From the NCBI RefSeq assembly GCF_005377625.1, contig NZ_CP040098.1, positions 2,655,279-2,719,278 on the forward strand: a DNA stretch of 64,000 bases, read 5' to 3'. A program made the translations under genes and the position numbers. Source of the DNA: Desulfoglaeba alkanexedens ALDC (GTDB lineage: Bacteria; Desulfobacterota; Syntrophobacteria; Syntrophobacterales; DSM-9756). Below are positions 26,455 to 37,095 of this stretch, one piece after another. The first letter of the stretch is position 1, and the number at the start of each line of letters is the position of its first letter. Under the pieces are notes generated by a model, which worked only from the letters and a program-made list of their open reading frames with translations, did no database searches and was not told where the DNA came from.

Positions 26455-27270
26455 CAGTTCCTTCCTTGCGGAAATCGTCCCCCGGAAGAACACATCCGTT
26501 TCTTCGATCCGGTCGTAAAAGCCGTTCAGAGCAAAGCCAGATAGTTCCAGGAGCGCCCTCAGGTGCTCGAGTGTGCAGGAGCCGTTCAGGCACCAGGCCC
26601 AGGCGTCCATTTCTTCTTCGAAGCCCTCGGGAAGCGGCCCGGTTCGGAAAAGATCGGTTACCAGGAGACGGCCTTCCGGTTTGAGGGCTTCCCGGCAACA
26701 GCCGAGAAGCCTCGTTTTTTCCGGAAAGAGGTTGAAGACGCCGTTCATCAGGATGAGGTCGAAGGATTCAGGGCGGAAGGGGAGTCTTTCGGCGTCGGCA
26801 CAGATCCATGCCATCCGGTGACCCTGGAGGGCGGCGATTTCGCGCCCGAGCCGCAGGGCGGCCGGCACGATATCCGCGTTAACGATCTCGATGGAGCCGC
26901 CGAACTCCGAGGCGACGGCCAGGGAATCCAGGCCGCATCCGCACCCCAGGTTCAAAATGGTCATGCCGGAAACGGCGTCTAAAAGGGCGAGCGGGTTGCC
27001 GCAGGGCGCAATGGAGCGGCCGAGCTCAGAGGGGATCGTTCGAAGGAGAGTTTCCGGGTAGCCGAGTTTCCGGGCGAGGGAAACGCCGAGGAACGGTGAC
27101 GGGGGTAGTGCCGGCGGGTCGCCGTGGAGCTTCGCGTAGAAGCCGACCACGTGGCCCTTGATGCGCCGGGTGCGATCCCACGCCGTTTGCACAGGACTTT
27201 TTCCGGGTTCGGCGGTCTTTTCGGAAACGATCGAGGCGGGGGTGACTTTCCCGCCGGCGGGCCCGTTCAT
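26452..27270 (-). CDS. SAM-dependent methyltransferase, ArsM-like class I fold
   Basis: 272 residues from MNGPAGGKVT, chosen because AAGGAGG lies about ten bases upstream; the frame opens at 27318. The Rossmann SAM loop is ILNLGCGCGLDSLAVAS, then INAD-type acidic end (IVNADIVPAA), CADAERLPFRPESFDLILMNGVFNLFP and LKPEGRLLVTDLF. The arrangement resembles arsenite methyltransferases and other small-molecule C/O/As methylases, but the conserved arsenite cysteines cannot be confirmed here. Divergent from the monooxygenase-like gene. Confidence 0.8.
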   Translation of the reverse strand: MNGPAGGKVTPASIVSEKTAEPGKSPVQTAWDRTRRIKGHVVGFYAKLHGDPPALPPSPFLGVSLARKLGYPETLLRTIPSELGRSIAPCGNPLALLDAVSGMTILNLGCGCGLDSLAVASEFGGSIEIVNADIVPAALRLGREIAALQGHRMAWICADAERLPFRPESFDLILMNGVFNLFPEKTRLLGCCREALKPEGRLLVTDLFRTGPLPEGFEEEMDAWAWCLNGSCTLEHLRALLELSGFALNGFYDRIEETDVFFRGTISARKEL

Positions 27271-27390
27271 GAAGCCTGCGCCTCCTTCCCCGTCGATTGA
27301 CCGTCGCCGGTCGGCCATGATACGAACAAACTGGTGTTGCGATGGTGGCGTGCGAACACTTACTCACCGGATTCAGCAAAGGGGAAAACA

Positions 27391-27678
27391 ATGGCCGTTC
27401 GAGTCTTTATTGAGCGAGAGATCGATCCCGGAAACGAAATCAAGCTCCATAACCTGCTCCTCAAGCTGCGGGCCAAGGCCATCCAGGCCCGGGGATACAT
27501 CTCGGGACAAACGCTTCGGTCCGTGGACGACCCCAACCGCTTTCTCGTCATCAGCACCTGGAATTCCCTGGAGGAATGGAGAAACTGGGAAAACGACCCC
27601 GACCGTAAAGCGATCCAGGAGGAGATCGATAAACTACTTCGCGTTCCTTCCAGGGTGTCCGTTTATGTTTACGAGTGA
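27391..27678 (+). CDS. ABM-fold (antibiotic biosynthesis monooxygenase-like) protein
   Basis: 95 residues, dimeric ferredoxin-like ABM fold: IEREIDPGNEIKLHNLLLKLRAKA, GYISGQTLRS and the aromatic STWNSLEEWRNW signature. Such small proteins act as cofactor-free monooxygenases or haem/quinone-handling enzymes; the reaction is unknown. GGGGAAAACA precedes the ATG, a modest ribosome site. Convergent with queH, eight bases apart. Confidence 0.8.
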   Translation: MAVRVFIEREIDPGNEIKLHNLLLKLRAKAIQARGYISGQTLRSVDDPNRFLVISTWNSLEEWRNWENDPDRKAIQEEIDKLLRVPSRVSVYVYE

Positions 27679-27685
27679 AACCCTT

Positions 27686-28282
27686 TCATTCGGTGTCGCC
27701 GCCGGCGGGGAATCGATCGGAGGCTTTCCGGGCGGTCCTGCGGCGTGAAGGGGAGATGAAGAAGCGTTCCTTTTCACTGTAGATGCAGCCGCAGTAGAGC
27801 TGACGATAGATTCCCGACTTTTCGGCGCGCGCCTGCCCCGCTTTCCAGCCTTCACGAAAATCTTCGTAGTAAAAGGGAATTCCGTATTTTTTCGATGCGT
27901 TTTCGGCGATGTGCCGGGCCAGCTCATGCTTCTGTCGCTTGCTGTAAAGGAGTGTGGTCGTGAAGGCGTCGAAGCGGCTCTTGGCGGCGCAGCGCGCCGC
28001 GGCTTCCAGTCGAAGCGTGTAGCAGATGAGGCACCGGTCGCCTTCGCGGAAGGCGACGCTTCTTAGAAACTGCTCCAGCGGGTAGTCGCTTCGGACGATG
28101 AGCGGAAGACTCTCCTGCTCGGAAACGGCTTGCAGCGCTTCCAAGCGCCGCTGGAATTCCTGGTAGGGGTGAATGTTCGGATTGAAGAAAAAGCCGCGGA
28201 CCTCCCAGCCGGCGGCCCGGAGACGGTCCAACGGGTAGAAGGTGCAGGGGCCGCAGCAGGTGTGGAGCAAAATGCGAGCCAT
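27686..28282 (-). CDS. queH: epoxyqueuosine reductase QueH
   Basis: 198 residues starting MARILLHTCCGPC. QueH (DUF208) performs the last step of queuosine synthesis, reducing epoxyqueuosine in tRNA; it is the cobalamin-independent alternative to QueG. Cysteine ligands for its metal centres are visible in HTCCGPC, CLICYTLRLE and YCGCIYSE. The C-terminus is short and basic. Follows mpl with a 58-base gap on the same strand. Confidence 0.9.
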   Translation of the reverse strand: MARILLHTCCGPCTFYPLDRLRAAGWEVRGFFFNPNIHPYQEFQRRLEALQAVSEQESLPLIVRSDYPLEQFLRSVAFREGDRCLICYTLRLEAAARCAAKSRFDAFTTTLLYSKRQKHELARHIAENASKKYGIPFYYEDFREGWKAGQARAEKSGIYRQLYCGCIYSEKERFFISPSRRRTARKASDRFPAGGDTE

Positions 28283-28340
28283 GGCGGCGCTCCTCGAAGC
28301 TCGGGCTCGGAATCCGGGGACAGGGCCTCCCCCTTGCTGA

Positions 28341-29798
28341 TCAACGTACTCCGGAGTTCCTGGCGACTTCCGCCGTCCTCCGAAGCCTTTCCAGAAGCCG
28401 ATACGGAACCCCATCGAAGTCTCCGTTGCTCATGCATAACACCACATCGCCCGGCCGGCAAACCTCCATCAGGGCGTCGAGGAGCGGGGCGCTCTCGGAA
28501 AAGCATCGAGCCTCGACGCCTCTCGAGCGGATGGCTGCAACCAGCGCACGGGTGTCGAGCCTTTCGCCTTCCGGCACCTTTTCCAGGTCGGGAGGTTCCT
28601 TGACGGCGGTCCAGTCGGTATTGTCGAAGGCTTCCGCGTAGTTCGCCTGGAAGATCCTGCGCCGGCTGGAATTGGTTCGTGGTTCGAAAACCGCTAGGAT
28701 CCTCTTCCCCGGGTAGCGGCCGCGAACGGCCCGGACGGTTTCCCGGACGGCCGTGGGATGATGGGCGAAGTCGTCGATCACGACGACGCCCCCGGCTTCT
28801 CCCAAGATTTCCTGGCGCCGTTTCACGCCCAGGAAGGTTTTCAATCCCTCGGCGAAGGCTTCCTGCGCCAGTCCGGAAAGAGAGACCGCGGCCGCCGCCG
28901 CCAGGGCGTTGAGCGCGTTGTGACGGCCGGGAAGCGGGGATTCGAACCATCGCGCCTTTCCATCGGGGGTGCGCGCGAGAAAATCCAGGCCCCGGGGCCC
29001 GTTCCTGATCTCCAGCAACCGCCAGTCGGCGTTTTCCGAGGCTCCGTAGGTGACCACGCGTCCGGGGCATTCGGCCCGCAGGTCCCCATGATGCGGATCT
29101 TCGGCGTTCAGGACGAGCGCGCCGTCTGCGGGGATGATCCGGCAGAAGGACTTGAAGGTTTCGAGGACGTGTTCGAAGTCCCTGAAGATGTCGGCATGGT
29201 CGAATTCCACTCCGGTCACGATCCCGATCCACGGGCGGTAGTGGATGAATTTCGGGCCCTTGTCGAAAAAGGCGGTGTCGTATTCGTCGCCTTCCAGGAC
29301 CATGAAAGGACCTTCTCCCAGGCGGTGGCTGGCGCCCCAGTTGTTCAGGATGCCGCCCACGAAGGCGCTGGGGTCCGTTCCGGCCCGGTCAAGGATCCAC
29401 GCGAGGAGCGCCGCGGTGGTGCTCTTGCCGTGGGTTCCGGCCACCACCAGGCTGCGGCGCCTGTCCAGGAAGAAGCGTTGGACGGCCTGGGGCATGGAAA
29501 GGTAAGGCAGCCCGCGCTCCATCACATAGCGGGCTTCGGGGTTGTCCCGCCGGATCACGTTCCCGATGATGACCAGGTCCGGGGAGGCGGCCTCCAGGTT
29601 TTCGACCCGGTACCCTTCGAAGGGAACGATCCCCGACTGTTGGAGGTGGGTGCTCATGGGAGGATAGACCTGCCGGTCGGAACCGCTCACGCGATGCCCC
29701 AGTTCCTTGAACAGGGTTGCGAGGGTTCCCATGGCGATGCCGCCGATTCCCATGAAATAGACCGAAAGAGGGCGTTGGCGATCCATAAGGTCGGGCAT
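28341..29798 (-). CDS. mpl: UDP-N-acetylmuramate:murein tripeptide ligase Mpl
   Basis: 485 residues of the Mur ligase family. Mpl attaches recycled L-Ala-gamma-D-Glu-mDAP tripeptide to UDP-MurNAc. Motifs: N-terminal FMGIGGIAMGTLA, ATP loop GTHGKSTTAALLAW, VLEGDEYDTAFFDKGPKF, and DDFAHHPTAVRETV. The EYDTAFFD segment separates Mpl from MurC. It sits downstream of a serine hydrolase and an LD-carboxypeptidase, which fits wall-peptide recycling. Confidence 0.93.
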   Translation of the reverse strand: MPDLMDRQRPLSVYFMGIGGIAMGTLATLFKELGHRVSGSDRQVYPPMSTHLQQSGIVPFEGYRVENLEAASPDLVIIGNVIRRDNPEARYVMERGLPYLSMPQAVQRFFLDRRRSLVVAGTHGKSTTAALLAWILDRAGTDPSAFVGGILNNWGASHRLGEGPFMVLEGDEYDTAFFDKGPKFIHYRPWIGIVTGVEFDHADIFRDFEHVLETFKSFCRIIPADGALVLNAEDPHHGDLRAECPGRVVTYGASENADWRLLEIRNGPRGLDFLARTPDGKARWFESPLPGRHNALNALAAAAAVSLSGLAQEAFAEGLKTFLGVKRRQEILGEAGGVVVIDDFAHHPTAVRETVRAVRGRYPGKRILAVFEPRTNSSRRRIFQANYAEAFDNTDWTAVKEPPDLEKVPEGERLDTRALVAAIRSRGVEARCFSESAPLLDALMEVCRPGDVVLCMSNGDFDGVPYRLLERLRRTAEVARNSGVR

Positions 29799-29839
29799 GA
29801 AGACTCCGTGATTTCAGCGTGGCATCGTTGCTTGAGGGA

Positions 29840-31048
29840 TCAGGGTTCGGCCCGCGACGTGCGGAAGATGCCGCCGTCGGTCGCGGGAGACTTGGCGGTT
29901 TCCGGTCTCGCATGTGCCGGCCTGTCCGCATTCCATGCCGCCATGACGCTATCGTGGACCAGGGGGCGGAAGGTCCGGATCCTTTCGTCGTATCGAGACG
30001 GGTGCACCCGGTTGGTTAGAAGGATGACGGCGATTTCCTGTTCCAGGTCGAGCCAGAAGGAGGTTCCGGTGAACCCCAGGTGGCCGACGGTCCGCTCCGA
30101 AAAGCGGCCTCCGGTGCTGGACCCCGTGTCGCTCGGCGTGTCGAAGCCCAGGGTCCAGCGGTTGTCTTCGCGGGTGGTCTGACGTGTCCAGAACCGGCGC
30201 ATTCCGTCGCCTAAGGAACCGGCTCCGGCGCCTTCTCCACGGTACCATCGCCACAGGCGGGCGAGCCACAGCCAGACGCTTCGGGCCGTACCGAAAAGCC
30301 CGGCATGGCCGGCGACGCCTCCCAAGCAGAAGGCGTTCTCGTCGTGGACTTCCCCTTGGAGCAGCCGATTTCTCCAGGAGCACTGTTCCGTGGCGACCCA
30401 TCGGTCGCGTTCGTTCCGAGCGCGTTCGGGGACCGATTCCGCCCTTTCCGGCGGAGGAAATTGCCGATAGCCGAGTTGATCCCGGCAGCCGGCGATCCGG
30501 AAAAACTCGGAAGCTGCGTCGTCCAGGGATCGACCTCCGCAGTCTTCCAAGATGAATCCCAGAAGGATATAGCCCAGATCGCTGTAGCGGGATCTGCGGC
30601 CCGGAGGCGCTTCGGTTTCTTCGGACAAGATGCAGCAGGCCAGTCGTTCCCGCCGGGTTTCGGGGGGGGCGTGGATCAACTCGCGAAAGTACGGCCGATA
30701 GGCGGGAAGTCCCGAGGAATGGCTCAATAGATGCCGAAGGCGGATGTCCGCCGTGCTGCGGGACAGCAGACGGCGAGGAAAAAAACGGGCGAGGGGATCT
30801 TCGAGGTCCAGCCGCCCCGCCGCCGTTTCCCAAAGGTAAAGGGACGCCGTGGCCATGGGCTTGGTGAGCGATGCCAGGTCGAAGCCGGTTTCCGGCGTCA
30901 CCGGAGGCCCGCCGCGGCGGGTCGTACCCCAAGTCCTCTCGAACGCTATGCCGGAAGGACCGGCCACCAAAAGCGACGCGGCGGAGAAGAGCCCGCGGTG
31001 AAGGGCGTCGTCGAAGAGGCGGTCCAGGGAGTTAGGCATCGGAATCAC
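29840..31048 (-). CDS. serine beta-lactamase-fold hydrolase (PBP4B/EstB-like)
   Basis: 402 residues, class C beta-lactamase fold. The nucleophile motif SxxK is SLTK in FDLASLTKPMA; the second motif is YSDLGYIL and the third region is HLGFTGTS. No signal peptide is seen, so it may act in the cytoplasm or be exported otherwise. It overlaps the ldcA stop by 17 bases and precedes mpl, so a role in trimming muropeptides or amino sugars is likely but inferred. Confidence 0.85.
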   Translation of the reverse strand: MIPMPNSLDRLFDDALHRGLFSAASLLVAGPSGIAFERTWGTTRRGGPPVTPETGFDLASLTKPMATASLYLWETAAGRLDLEDPLARFFPRRLLSRSTADIRLRHLLSHSSGLPAYRPYFRELIHAPPETRRERLACCILSEETEAPPGRRSRYSDLGYILLGFILEDCGGRSLDDAASEFFRIAGCRDQLGYRQFPPPERAESVPERARNERDRWVATEQCSWRNRLLQGEVHDENAFCLGGVAGHAGLFGTARSVWLWLARLWRWYRGEGAGAGSLGDGMRRFWTRQTTREDNRWTLGFDTPSDTGSSTGGRFSERTVGHLGFTGTSFWLDLEQEIAVILLTNRVHPSRYDERIRTFRPLVHDSVMAAWNADRPAHARPETAKSPATDGGIFRTSRAEP

Positions 31049-31952
31049 GGAAAGGGGTTTCCAGGGGTTCGAGTGTGCCGTCGTGAGTGTTCAGGGAAAA
31101 CGGTAACCCCAGCGGCAGAACCGGGTTGGGTTTCCCATGGCCGAAAGGGAGGCCGGCCACCACCGGAAAGCCATATCCCTGGACGCTTTCCAGGACGATG
31201 GATCGAAGTTCGTCTGCAGGGCAGCAGTCCGCGAACCGGCCCAGGAGCAGGCCGGAAAGGTGTTCCCAGAGCCCAGCCAGCCTCAGGTGGTTGAGCATGC
31301 GGTCGATGCGGTAGGAGGCTTCGGCGCGGTCTTCCAGGAAAAGGAGGCAGTCGGAAACATCAGGACAGAACGGCGTACCGAGAAGGTGTGTGAGGCAGGT
31401 GAGGTTGCCGCCAAGCAAGATGCCCGTCGCCCTTCCCGGGCGCACCACCATTTCGGGATCGATGGGCCGGGAAAAGGACGCCGCGCCCGACAGGGCCTCG
31501 ATCACATCCCGCAGCGCCTGGTCGTCTTCCACGAGATCCAGGCCGTTGGGGCCGTGGAACGTGATCCATCCGGACCCGGCCCAGAGGCTCGCATGAAGGA
31601 AGGTGATGTCGCTGTAGCCCAGGAAGAGTTTCGGCTCGGTCCCGAGCCTCGAAAAGGGGATCCGGGAGAGGATGCGGCTGCTTCCGTATCCGCCCCGAAG
31701 GCAGAACACGGCCTTGACCGAGGGGTCCCTGAAGGCTCGGAGAAGGTCCTCGGCCCTCTGATGATCCCGCCCGGAAAGGTAACGATGCGCCGAGGCAATA
31801 TGAACGCCAGGCAACGGGCGGTAGCCTTCACGCTCAAGGGTTCGGCGCAGGGCTTCGACGGCGCCGGCGGGGAAGGTGCTCGCCGGGGCGATCAGGGCGA
31901 TGCCGTCGCCCTGTTTCAGGGCGAAGGGCTTGAAACCCGTGCGTCTTCCCAT
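31032..31952 (-). CDS. ldcA: LD-carboxypeptidase (peptidase S66)
   Basis: 306 residues. LdcA removes the terminal D-Ala from recycled murein tetrapeptides in the cytoplasm. The family's Ser-Glu-His set appears as GGYGSSRIL (serine), FLEDRAEASYRID (glutamate) and LPFGHGKPN (histidine). Its product, the tripeptide, is exactly the Mpl substrate two genes downstream. Confidence 0.92.
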   Translation of the reverse strand: MGRRTGFKPFALKQGDGIALIAPASTFPAGAVEALRRTLEREGYRPLPGVHIASAHRYLSGRDHQRAEDLLRAFRDPSVKAVFCLRGGYGSSRILSRIPFSRLGTEPKLFLGYSDITFLHASLWAGSGWITFHGPNGLDLVEDDQALRDVIEALSGAASFSRPIDPEMVVRPGRATGILLGGNLTCLTHLLGTPFCPDVSDCLLFLEDRAEASYRIDRMLNHLRLAGLWEHLSGLLLGRFADCCPADELRSIVLESVQGYGFPVVAGLPFGHGKPNPVLPLGLPFSLNTHDGTLEPLETPFRDSDA

Positions 31953-31962
31953 GCTCCCTTCT

Positions 31963-32736
31963 TCAATCTTTTCGGTTTCGGTCGAAAATGATCTTCAGAC
32001 CCTTCAGGGTGAGGTAGTCGTCCACTTCGTCGATGGCGGGACATTCGGCGGCGATGAGCGACGCCAGCCCCCCGGTGGCCACCACCTTGATGTCCGACTG
32101 GATTTCCTTTTTCATCCTCGAAATGATGCCTTCCACCAGTCCCGCGTATCCAAAGACGATTCCGGCGTTCATGGAGGCGATGGTGTTTTTGGCCAGTATG
32201 GAGCGGGGCCGGGCGAAGATTTCGACGCGGGGAAGCTTGGACGCCTTGTGAAAGAGCGCTTCACAGGAAATCATGATGCCCGGGGAAATCACGCCACCCA
32301 TGTATTCGCCCCGGTCCGAAACGTAATCGAAGGTGGTGGCGGTGCCGAAATCGACCACGATCACCGCCTGCCGGAAGGTTTCGTAGGCGGCGACGGCGTT
32401 CACGATCCGGTCCGCTCCCACTTCCTTGGGATTGTCGTAGAGGATCGGCATTCCGGTGCGGATGCCCGGCCCCACCACCAGGGGCTGCAACCTGAAGTAT
32501 TTGCGGCAGAACCCGTCGAGGTTGTTGAGCACGGGGGGAACCACGCACGAGATGATCACATGGGAGACTTCAGCGGCCGGAAGCGGCGAGGAGTCGAAGA
32601 GGCTCCTTACGATGATGCCGTATTCGTCGACGGTCATGTTCACTTCGGTTCGGATGCGCCAGTCCTGAACGATCTTTTCGCCTTCGAAGAGCCCCATGAC
32701 GGTATTGGTGTTTCCAATGTCCATGGCGAGAAGCAT
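31963..32736 (-). CDS. coaX: type III pantothenate kinase
   Basis: 257 residues. Phosphorylates pantothenate, the first step of coenzyme A synthesis. ASKHA-fold loops: MDIGNTNTVMGLFEG at the start, GADRIVNAVAAYE in the middle, and VVDFGTATTFDYVS; GGVISPGI follows. Type III enzymes are not feedback-inhibited by CoA. Ten bases separate it from ldcA. Confidence 0.95.
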   Translation of the reverse strand: MLLAMDIGNTNTVMGLFEGEKIVQDWRIRTEVNMTVDEYGIIVRSLFDSSPLPAAEVSHVIISCVVPPVLNNLDGFCRKYFRLQPLVVGPGIRTGMPILYDNPKEVGADRIVNAVAAYETFRQAVIVVDFGTATTFDYVSDRGEYMGGVISPGIMISCEALFHKASKLPRVEIFARPRSILAKNTIASMNAGIVFGYAGLVEGIISRMKKEIQSDIKVVATGGLASLIAAECPAIDEVDDYLTLKGLKIIFDRNRKD

Positions 32737-32784
32737 CGATGATTCCTCGATCGGGGTCGGTGGTTTTCGGTTCCGGGGGGCGCC

Positions 32785-34140
32785 TCAAGCATCCATATGC
32801 CGGCTGATGGCTTCCGCCATCTCTCCAGCCAGGGACTGAATTCGGCTTCGGTCTCTTCCTTCAATCATGACGCGGATGACGGGTTCGGTGCCGGACGGGC
32901 GGATGAGCAGGCGCCCGTTTTCGCCCAGGGCGGAAGCGATGCGGTCCTTCAGCCGGACCAGCTCGTCGATGTCTTCGATGGGGCGGCGCTGTTTGACGCG
33001 AACGTTCACGAGGGTCTGGGGAAAGCGTTCCATGATGGTTTTCAATTCCGAGAGCGGCTTGTCTTCTTTGAGCATGACGGCCAGGAGCTGAAGGGCCGAA
33101 AGGATGCCGTCGCCCGTTGTGCCGTGATCCATGAAAACGATGTGCCCCGACTGTTCTCCACCCAGGTTGTAGCGGCCTTCATTCATCTTTTCGACCACGT
33201 ACCGGTCGCCGACCGCTGTCCGGAGCAGCTGGGCTCCGTGGCGTTTGAGCGCCGCTTCCAGGCCCATGTTGCTCATGACGGTGGCCACCACGGTACGGCG
33301 GTTCAGGCGGTTGGTTTTCATGAGATGAACGCCGCAGATCGCCATGAGATGGTCGCCGTCGAGGATTTCCCCGGTTTCGTCGGCGAAGATCACCCGGTCG
33401 GCGTCTCCGTCGAAGGCGATGCCGGCGTGCGCGTGGTATTCTCGAACGAGCCGTGCCATCTGTTCCGGGTAGAGGGCGCCGCAATGATCGTTGATGTTCT
33501 TGCCGTTGGGGCGGTCTCCCACCAGCACGACCTGGGCGCCCAGTTCTTCGAAGACGGCCGGGGCGACCCGGTAGGCCGCGCCGTGGGCGCAGTCCACCAC
33601 CAGCTTCAGCCCGTCCAGGGTGAGTTCCCTGGGGAACGTGTTCTTGAGGTACACGATGTAGCGGCCCTGGGCGTCGTCGATGCGCTTGGCCCGCCCTATT
33701 TCGGAAACGGGCGGTCGGGGCAGCCGTTCGACGTCGCCCGAAACGATCAGGCGTTCGATCTGGGCCTCGATTTCATCGGGGAGTTTGTAGCCGGTGGGGG
33801 AGAAGATCTTGATCCCGTTGTATTCGTAAGGGTTGTGGCTCGCGGAAATGACGATCCCGGCGTCGGCTCTCATGCTGGACGTGATGAAGGCGATGCCGGG
33901 CGTGGGAAGCGGCCCCACCAAGAGCACGTCCACGCCCATGGCGCAGATCCCCGCCGTGATGGCGGTTTCGATCATGTAGCCCGAAAGGCGGGTGTCCTTT
34001 CCGATGACGATCTTGGGGCGCCGGTGGTGATTTTTGAAAAGGTGGGCCGTGCCGGCTCCGACTTTCATGGCGAGGTCGGTGGTCATGGGGAATTCGTTGG
34101 CGATCCCCCGAATGCCGTCCGTCCCGAACAACTTGTCCAT
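32785..34140 (-). CDS. glmM: phosphoglucosamine mutase
   Basis: 451 residues from [12 protein letters not shown], after GAGGAGG; the frame upstream to 34284 lacks support. GlmM makes glucosamine-1-phosphate for UDP-GlcNAc. The phosphoserine loop is [13 protein letters not shown], the Mg loop DGDADRV, and the sugar-binding GGEQSGH; the phosphate-binding C-terminus includes [12 protein letters not shown]. Gene order ftsH-folP-glmM is common in bacteria. Confidence 0.96.
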   Translation of the reverse strand: MDKLFGTDGIRGIANEFPMTTDLAMKVGAGTAHLFKNHHRRPKIVIGKDTRLSGYMIETAITAGICAMGVDVLLVGPLPTPGIAFITSSMRADAGIVISASHNPYEYNGIKIFSPTGYKLPDEIEAQIERLIVSGDVERLPRPPVSEIGRAKRIDDAQGRYIVYLKNTFPRELTLDGLKLVVDCAHGAAYRVAPAVFEELGAQVVLVGDRPNGKNINDHCGALYPEQMARLVREYHAHAGIAFDGDADRVIFADETGEILDGDHLMAICGVHLMKTNRLNRRTVVATVMSNMGLEAALKRHGAQLLRTAVGDRYVVEKMNEGRYNLGGEQSGHIVFMDHGTTGDGILSALQLLAVMLKEDKPLSELKTIMERFPQTLVNVRVKQRRPIEDIDELVRLKDRIASALGENGRLLIRPSGTEPVIRVMIEGRDRSRIQSLAGEMAEAISRHMDA

Positions 34141-34216
34141 CCGTCCTCCTCCTGTCGCGTTCCGATGAGGCCCGCCGCGTTTCGAGAACCGACTCAAAGG
34201 CCCCGGCGCTCCGGGG

Positions 34217-35086
34217 TCACGGGGTTGACCAAGCACCCCGAACAGCGTCGGCCATGGCGGCGGCCTGCCGGTGAAATCCCACATCGTGGACGCGTACGAT
34301 GTGAGCGCCGGCCGCCGCGGCGAAGGTATTCACAACCGCCGTTCCCACTTCCCGTTCTTGCGGCGGGCGATCCAGGACCGTCCCGATGAATCGCTTGCGG
34401 GATGCGCCGAAAAGGACGGGGCGCTCCAAGACGTGAAAGACGTCCAGGTCCCTCACCAGCCGGAGGTTGTGGTCGACCGACTTTCCAAAGCCGATCCCCG
34501 GGTCCACGATGATCTGCGACCGTTCCACGCCACGCTCCACCGCGAAACGGATGCGTTCTTCCAGAAACGCCACGATTTCCGAAAACAAGGAATCGTAACG
34601 GGGCGATTGCTGCATGGTCTTCGGTGTTCCCAGCATGTGCATGACAATGAGCGGAACCCGGGTTTCGGCGGCCACCGACGCCATTTCGGGATCAAAGCCC
34701 AGGGCGCTCACGTCGTTCACTATGTCGGCTCCGGCTTCCAGCGCGCGCCGAGCCGTTTCCGCCTTGGTGGTGTCGATGGAAATGGGGATGTCGCTGAATT
34801 CGCGAATGCGCCGGATCAAAGGAACCACCCGCTCGATTTCCTCTTCCAGAGCCACCGGATCGGAAAAGGGGCGGGTCGATTCACCGCCGATGTCCAGGAT
34901 GTCGGCCCCTTCCTCGATGAGCCGGCGGGCGTGAAGCAGAGCGGCGTCCGGTTCGTAGCAGATGCCGCCGTCCGAGAAGGAATCGGGAGTGACATTCACG
35001 ATCCCCATGACCTGAGTGCGGTCGCCGAGGACCCACGGGCGGGATCGCAGGCGGAGGGTATAAACGGGGCGGCGGCGGACGGTCAT
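34217..35086 (-). CDS. folP: dihydropteroate synthase
   Basis: 289 residues. Joins p-aminobenzoate to the pterin diphosphate in folate synthesis. Family signatures [35 protein letters not shown] and [13 protein letters not shown] are all present. Its start overlaps the ftsH stop by four bases. The p-aminobenzoate it needs would come from the pab genes at 40.8-43.8 kb. Confidence 0.96.
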   Translation of the reverse strand: MTVRRRPVYTLRLRSRPWVLGDRTQVMGIVNVTPDSFSDGGICYEPDAALLHARRLIEEGADILDIGGESTRPFSDPVALEEEIERVVPLIRRIREFSDIPISIDTTKAETARRALEAGADIVNDVSALGFDPEMASVAAETRVPLIVMHMLGTPKTMQQSPRYDSLFSEIVAFLEERIRFAVERGVERSQIIVDPGIGFGKSVDHNLRLVRDLDVFHVLERPVLFGASRKRFIGTVLDRPPQEREVGTAVVNTFAAAAGAHIVRVHDVGFHRQAAAMADAVRGAWSTP

Positions 35087-37095
35087 CGGGTTCCGGATCC
35101 TTCGTCGGAAGAACGATCGCGGTCGTCACCGGGATCCGCCTCACGGGATGGAGTGGGGGCCGGAGCCGCGGGATCCGGGGCCGGTTCTTTCTGCGGAGTC
35201 TCACCCAAGTCGGTCCGGCCCGGGTCGCTTCCGGCCGGCGGCGGGGAAGCGGCCGGGCCCGGGGCGGATTCGCGCGGCGGCGCCGGGGGCTTGGCGAGAT
35301 CGGGGCGGAACTTGGCGATGATGGCCTCCAGATCCCGGGTTTCCAAGGTTTCCCGTTCGAGCAGGGCCGAGGCGACGGAATCCAGGATTTCCCGGTTTTC
35401 TTTTAGAATCCCGAGGGCACGCTGGTAGTTTTCCTCGACGATCCGGCGCACTTCCTGATCGATCTGGATGGCCGTCCGTTCACTGTAATCGCGGTGATGC
35501 TGGGTGAGTTCCCGGCCCAGGAAAACCTGGTCGTCGCGCTTTCCAAAGCTCAAGGGACCCATCTTCTCGCTCATGCCCCATTCGCAGACCATGCGTCGCG
35601 CCAGCTCAGTGGCCCGGTCGATGTCGTTGGAAGCGCCTGTGGTCTGGTGCTTGAAGACCAGTTCTTCCGCGGCCCTTCCGCCCATGAGGGTGGCGATGGT
35701 GTTCAGGAGGTAATCCTTGGGGTAGGTGTGACGTTCGTCCGTCGGCAGTTGCTGGGTGAGGCCCAGCGCCCGCCCTCGCGGAATGATGGTGACCTTGTGG
35801 ACTGGATCGGTTCCCGGAAGCAGCCGCGCCACCAGGGCGTGACCCCCTTCATGGTAGGCCGTGATGCGCTTTTCTTCTTCGCTCAAGATCATGCTCTTGC
35901 GCTCCAGGCCCATCATGACCTTGTCCTTCGCCTCCTCGAAGTCAGCCATATGGATGCGGTCCTTGTTGTGCCGCGCCGCCAGAAGCGCCGCTTCATTCAC
36001 CAGGTTTTCCAAGTCGGCCCCGGAAAAGCCGGGAGTGCCCCGGGCAAGGGTTTCCACCTCCACGTCTTCCGACAATGGTTTGCCTCGAAGATGGACCTTC
36101 AATATGCCTTCCCGACCCCGGATGTCCGGAACAGGCACCACCACCTGGCGATCGAACCTGCCGGGGCGAAGCAGGGCGGGGTCCAGCACGTCCGGCCGGT
36201 TGGTGGCTGAAATAAGGATCACGCCTTCGTTGGATTCGAACCCGTCCATTTCGACGAGAAGCTGATTCAGGGTCTGTTCGCGTTCATCGTGGCCGCCCCC
36301 CAGGCCGGCGCCCCGGTGGCGCCCGACGGCGTCGATTTCGTCGATGAAAATGATGCAGGGCGCATGCTTCTTGCCCTGCATGAAAAGGTCCCGCACGCGG
36401 GAGGCGCCGACGCCCACGAACATCTCCACGAAATCGGACCCGCTGATGCTGAAGAAGGGAACGCCGGCTTCACCGGCGATGGCCCGCGCAAGGAGCGTCT
36501 TGCCCGTCCCCGGCGCGCCGACCAGCAGAACTCCTTTGGGGATCCGGCCTCCCAGTCGCGTGAACTTCTTCGGGTCTTTCAAGAATTCGACGATTTCCTG
36601 GAGCTCTTCCTTCGCCTCTTCAATGCCGGCCACGTCGTTGAACGTCACCTTCCGGGCGTTTTCGCTGAGCAGCCGGGCCCGGCTCTTGCCGAACGTCATG
36701 GCCTTGCCGCCCCCGACCTGCATCTGCCGCATGAAGAAGATCCACACCCCGATGAGCAGCAGCATGGGAAACCAGCTGATGAGGATGGTCATGTACCAGG
36801 GGGATTCTTCCCTGGGTTTGGCCTGGATGTCCACGTTGTGGTCCCGAAGGATGCCGAGCAGTTCCGGATCCTGCGGCGCGAAGGTCTTGAAGGGCTTTCC
36901 GTCCACGTAGACGCCCAGAATGTCGTTGCCCCGGATGGTGACCTGCGCCACTTCCCCTTTTTGGACCGAGGCGATAAATTGGCTGTACGTGGTTTCCAGG
37001 CGGCTCTGCTGCGGCTGGTTGAACATGTTGAAAAGCAGAATCACCATCAAGCTGATGACCAGCCACAAGGCCAGATTCTTGTAAAACGGGCTCAA
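35083..37095 (-). CDS. ftsH: ATP-dependent zinc metalloprotease FtsH
   Basis: 670 residues from a TTG start that has AGGAGG eight bases upstream. Two membrane helices (about 7-27 and 110-130) anchor it. AAA domain: Walker A GAPGTGKT, Walker B IIFIDEID, and second region of homology [17 protein letters not shown]. Protease: HEGGH zinc site (HExxH) and the acidic ligand in [10 protein letters not shown]...NDIDRAT. A proline-rich, acidic tail of about 60 residues follows the usual end. It degrades membrane and regulatory proteins. Confidence 0.95.
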   Translation of the reverse strand: MSPFYKNLALWLVISLMVILLFNMFNQPQQSRLETTYSQFIASVQKGEVAQVTIRGNDILGVYVDGKPFKTFAPQDPELLGILRDHNVDIQAKPREESPWYMTILISWFPMLLLIGVWIFFMRQMQVGGGKAMTFGKSRARLLSENARKVTFNDVAGIEEAKEELQEIVEFLKDPKKFTRLGGRIPKGVLLVGAPGTGKTLLARAIAGEAGVPFFSISGSDFVEMFVGVGASRVRDLFMQGKKHAPCIIFIDEIDAVGRHRGAGLGGGHDEREQTLNQLLVEMDGFESNEGVILISATNRPDVLDPALLRPGRFDRQVVVPVPDIRGREGILKVHLRGKPLSEDVEVETLARGTPGFSGADLENLVNEAALLAARHNKDRIHMADFEEAKDKVMMGLERKSMILSEEEKRITAYHEGGHALVARLLPGTDPVHKVTIIPRGRALGLTQQLPTDERHTYPKDYLLNTIATLMGGRAAEELVFKHQTTGASNDIDRATELARRMVCEWGMSEKMGPLSFGKRDDQVFLGRELTQHHRDYSERTAIQIDQEVRRIVEENYQRALGILKENREILDSVASALLERETLETRDLEAIIAKFRPDLAKPPAPPRESAPGPAASPPPAGSDPGRTDLGETPQKEPAPDPAAPAPTPSREADPGDDRDRSSDEGSGTR

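Noticed and set aside
32797-34389. 530-codon open frame on the plus strand
   Set aside because: Antisense to glmM and folP, composition reflecting the reverse of real codons; no family features.
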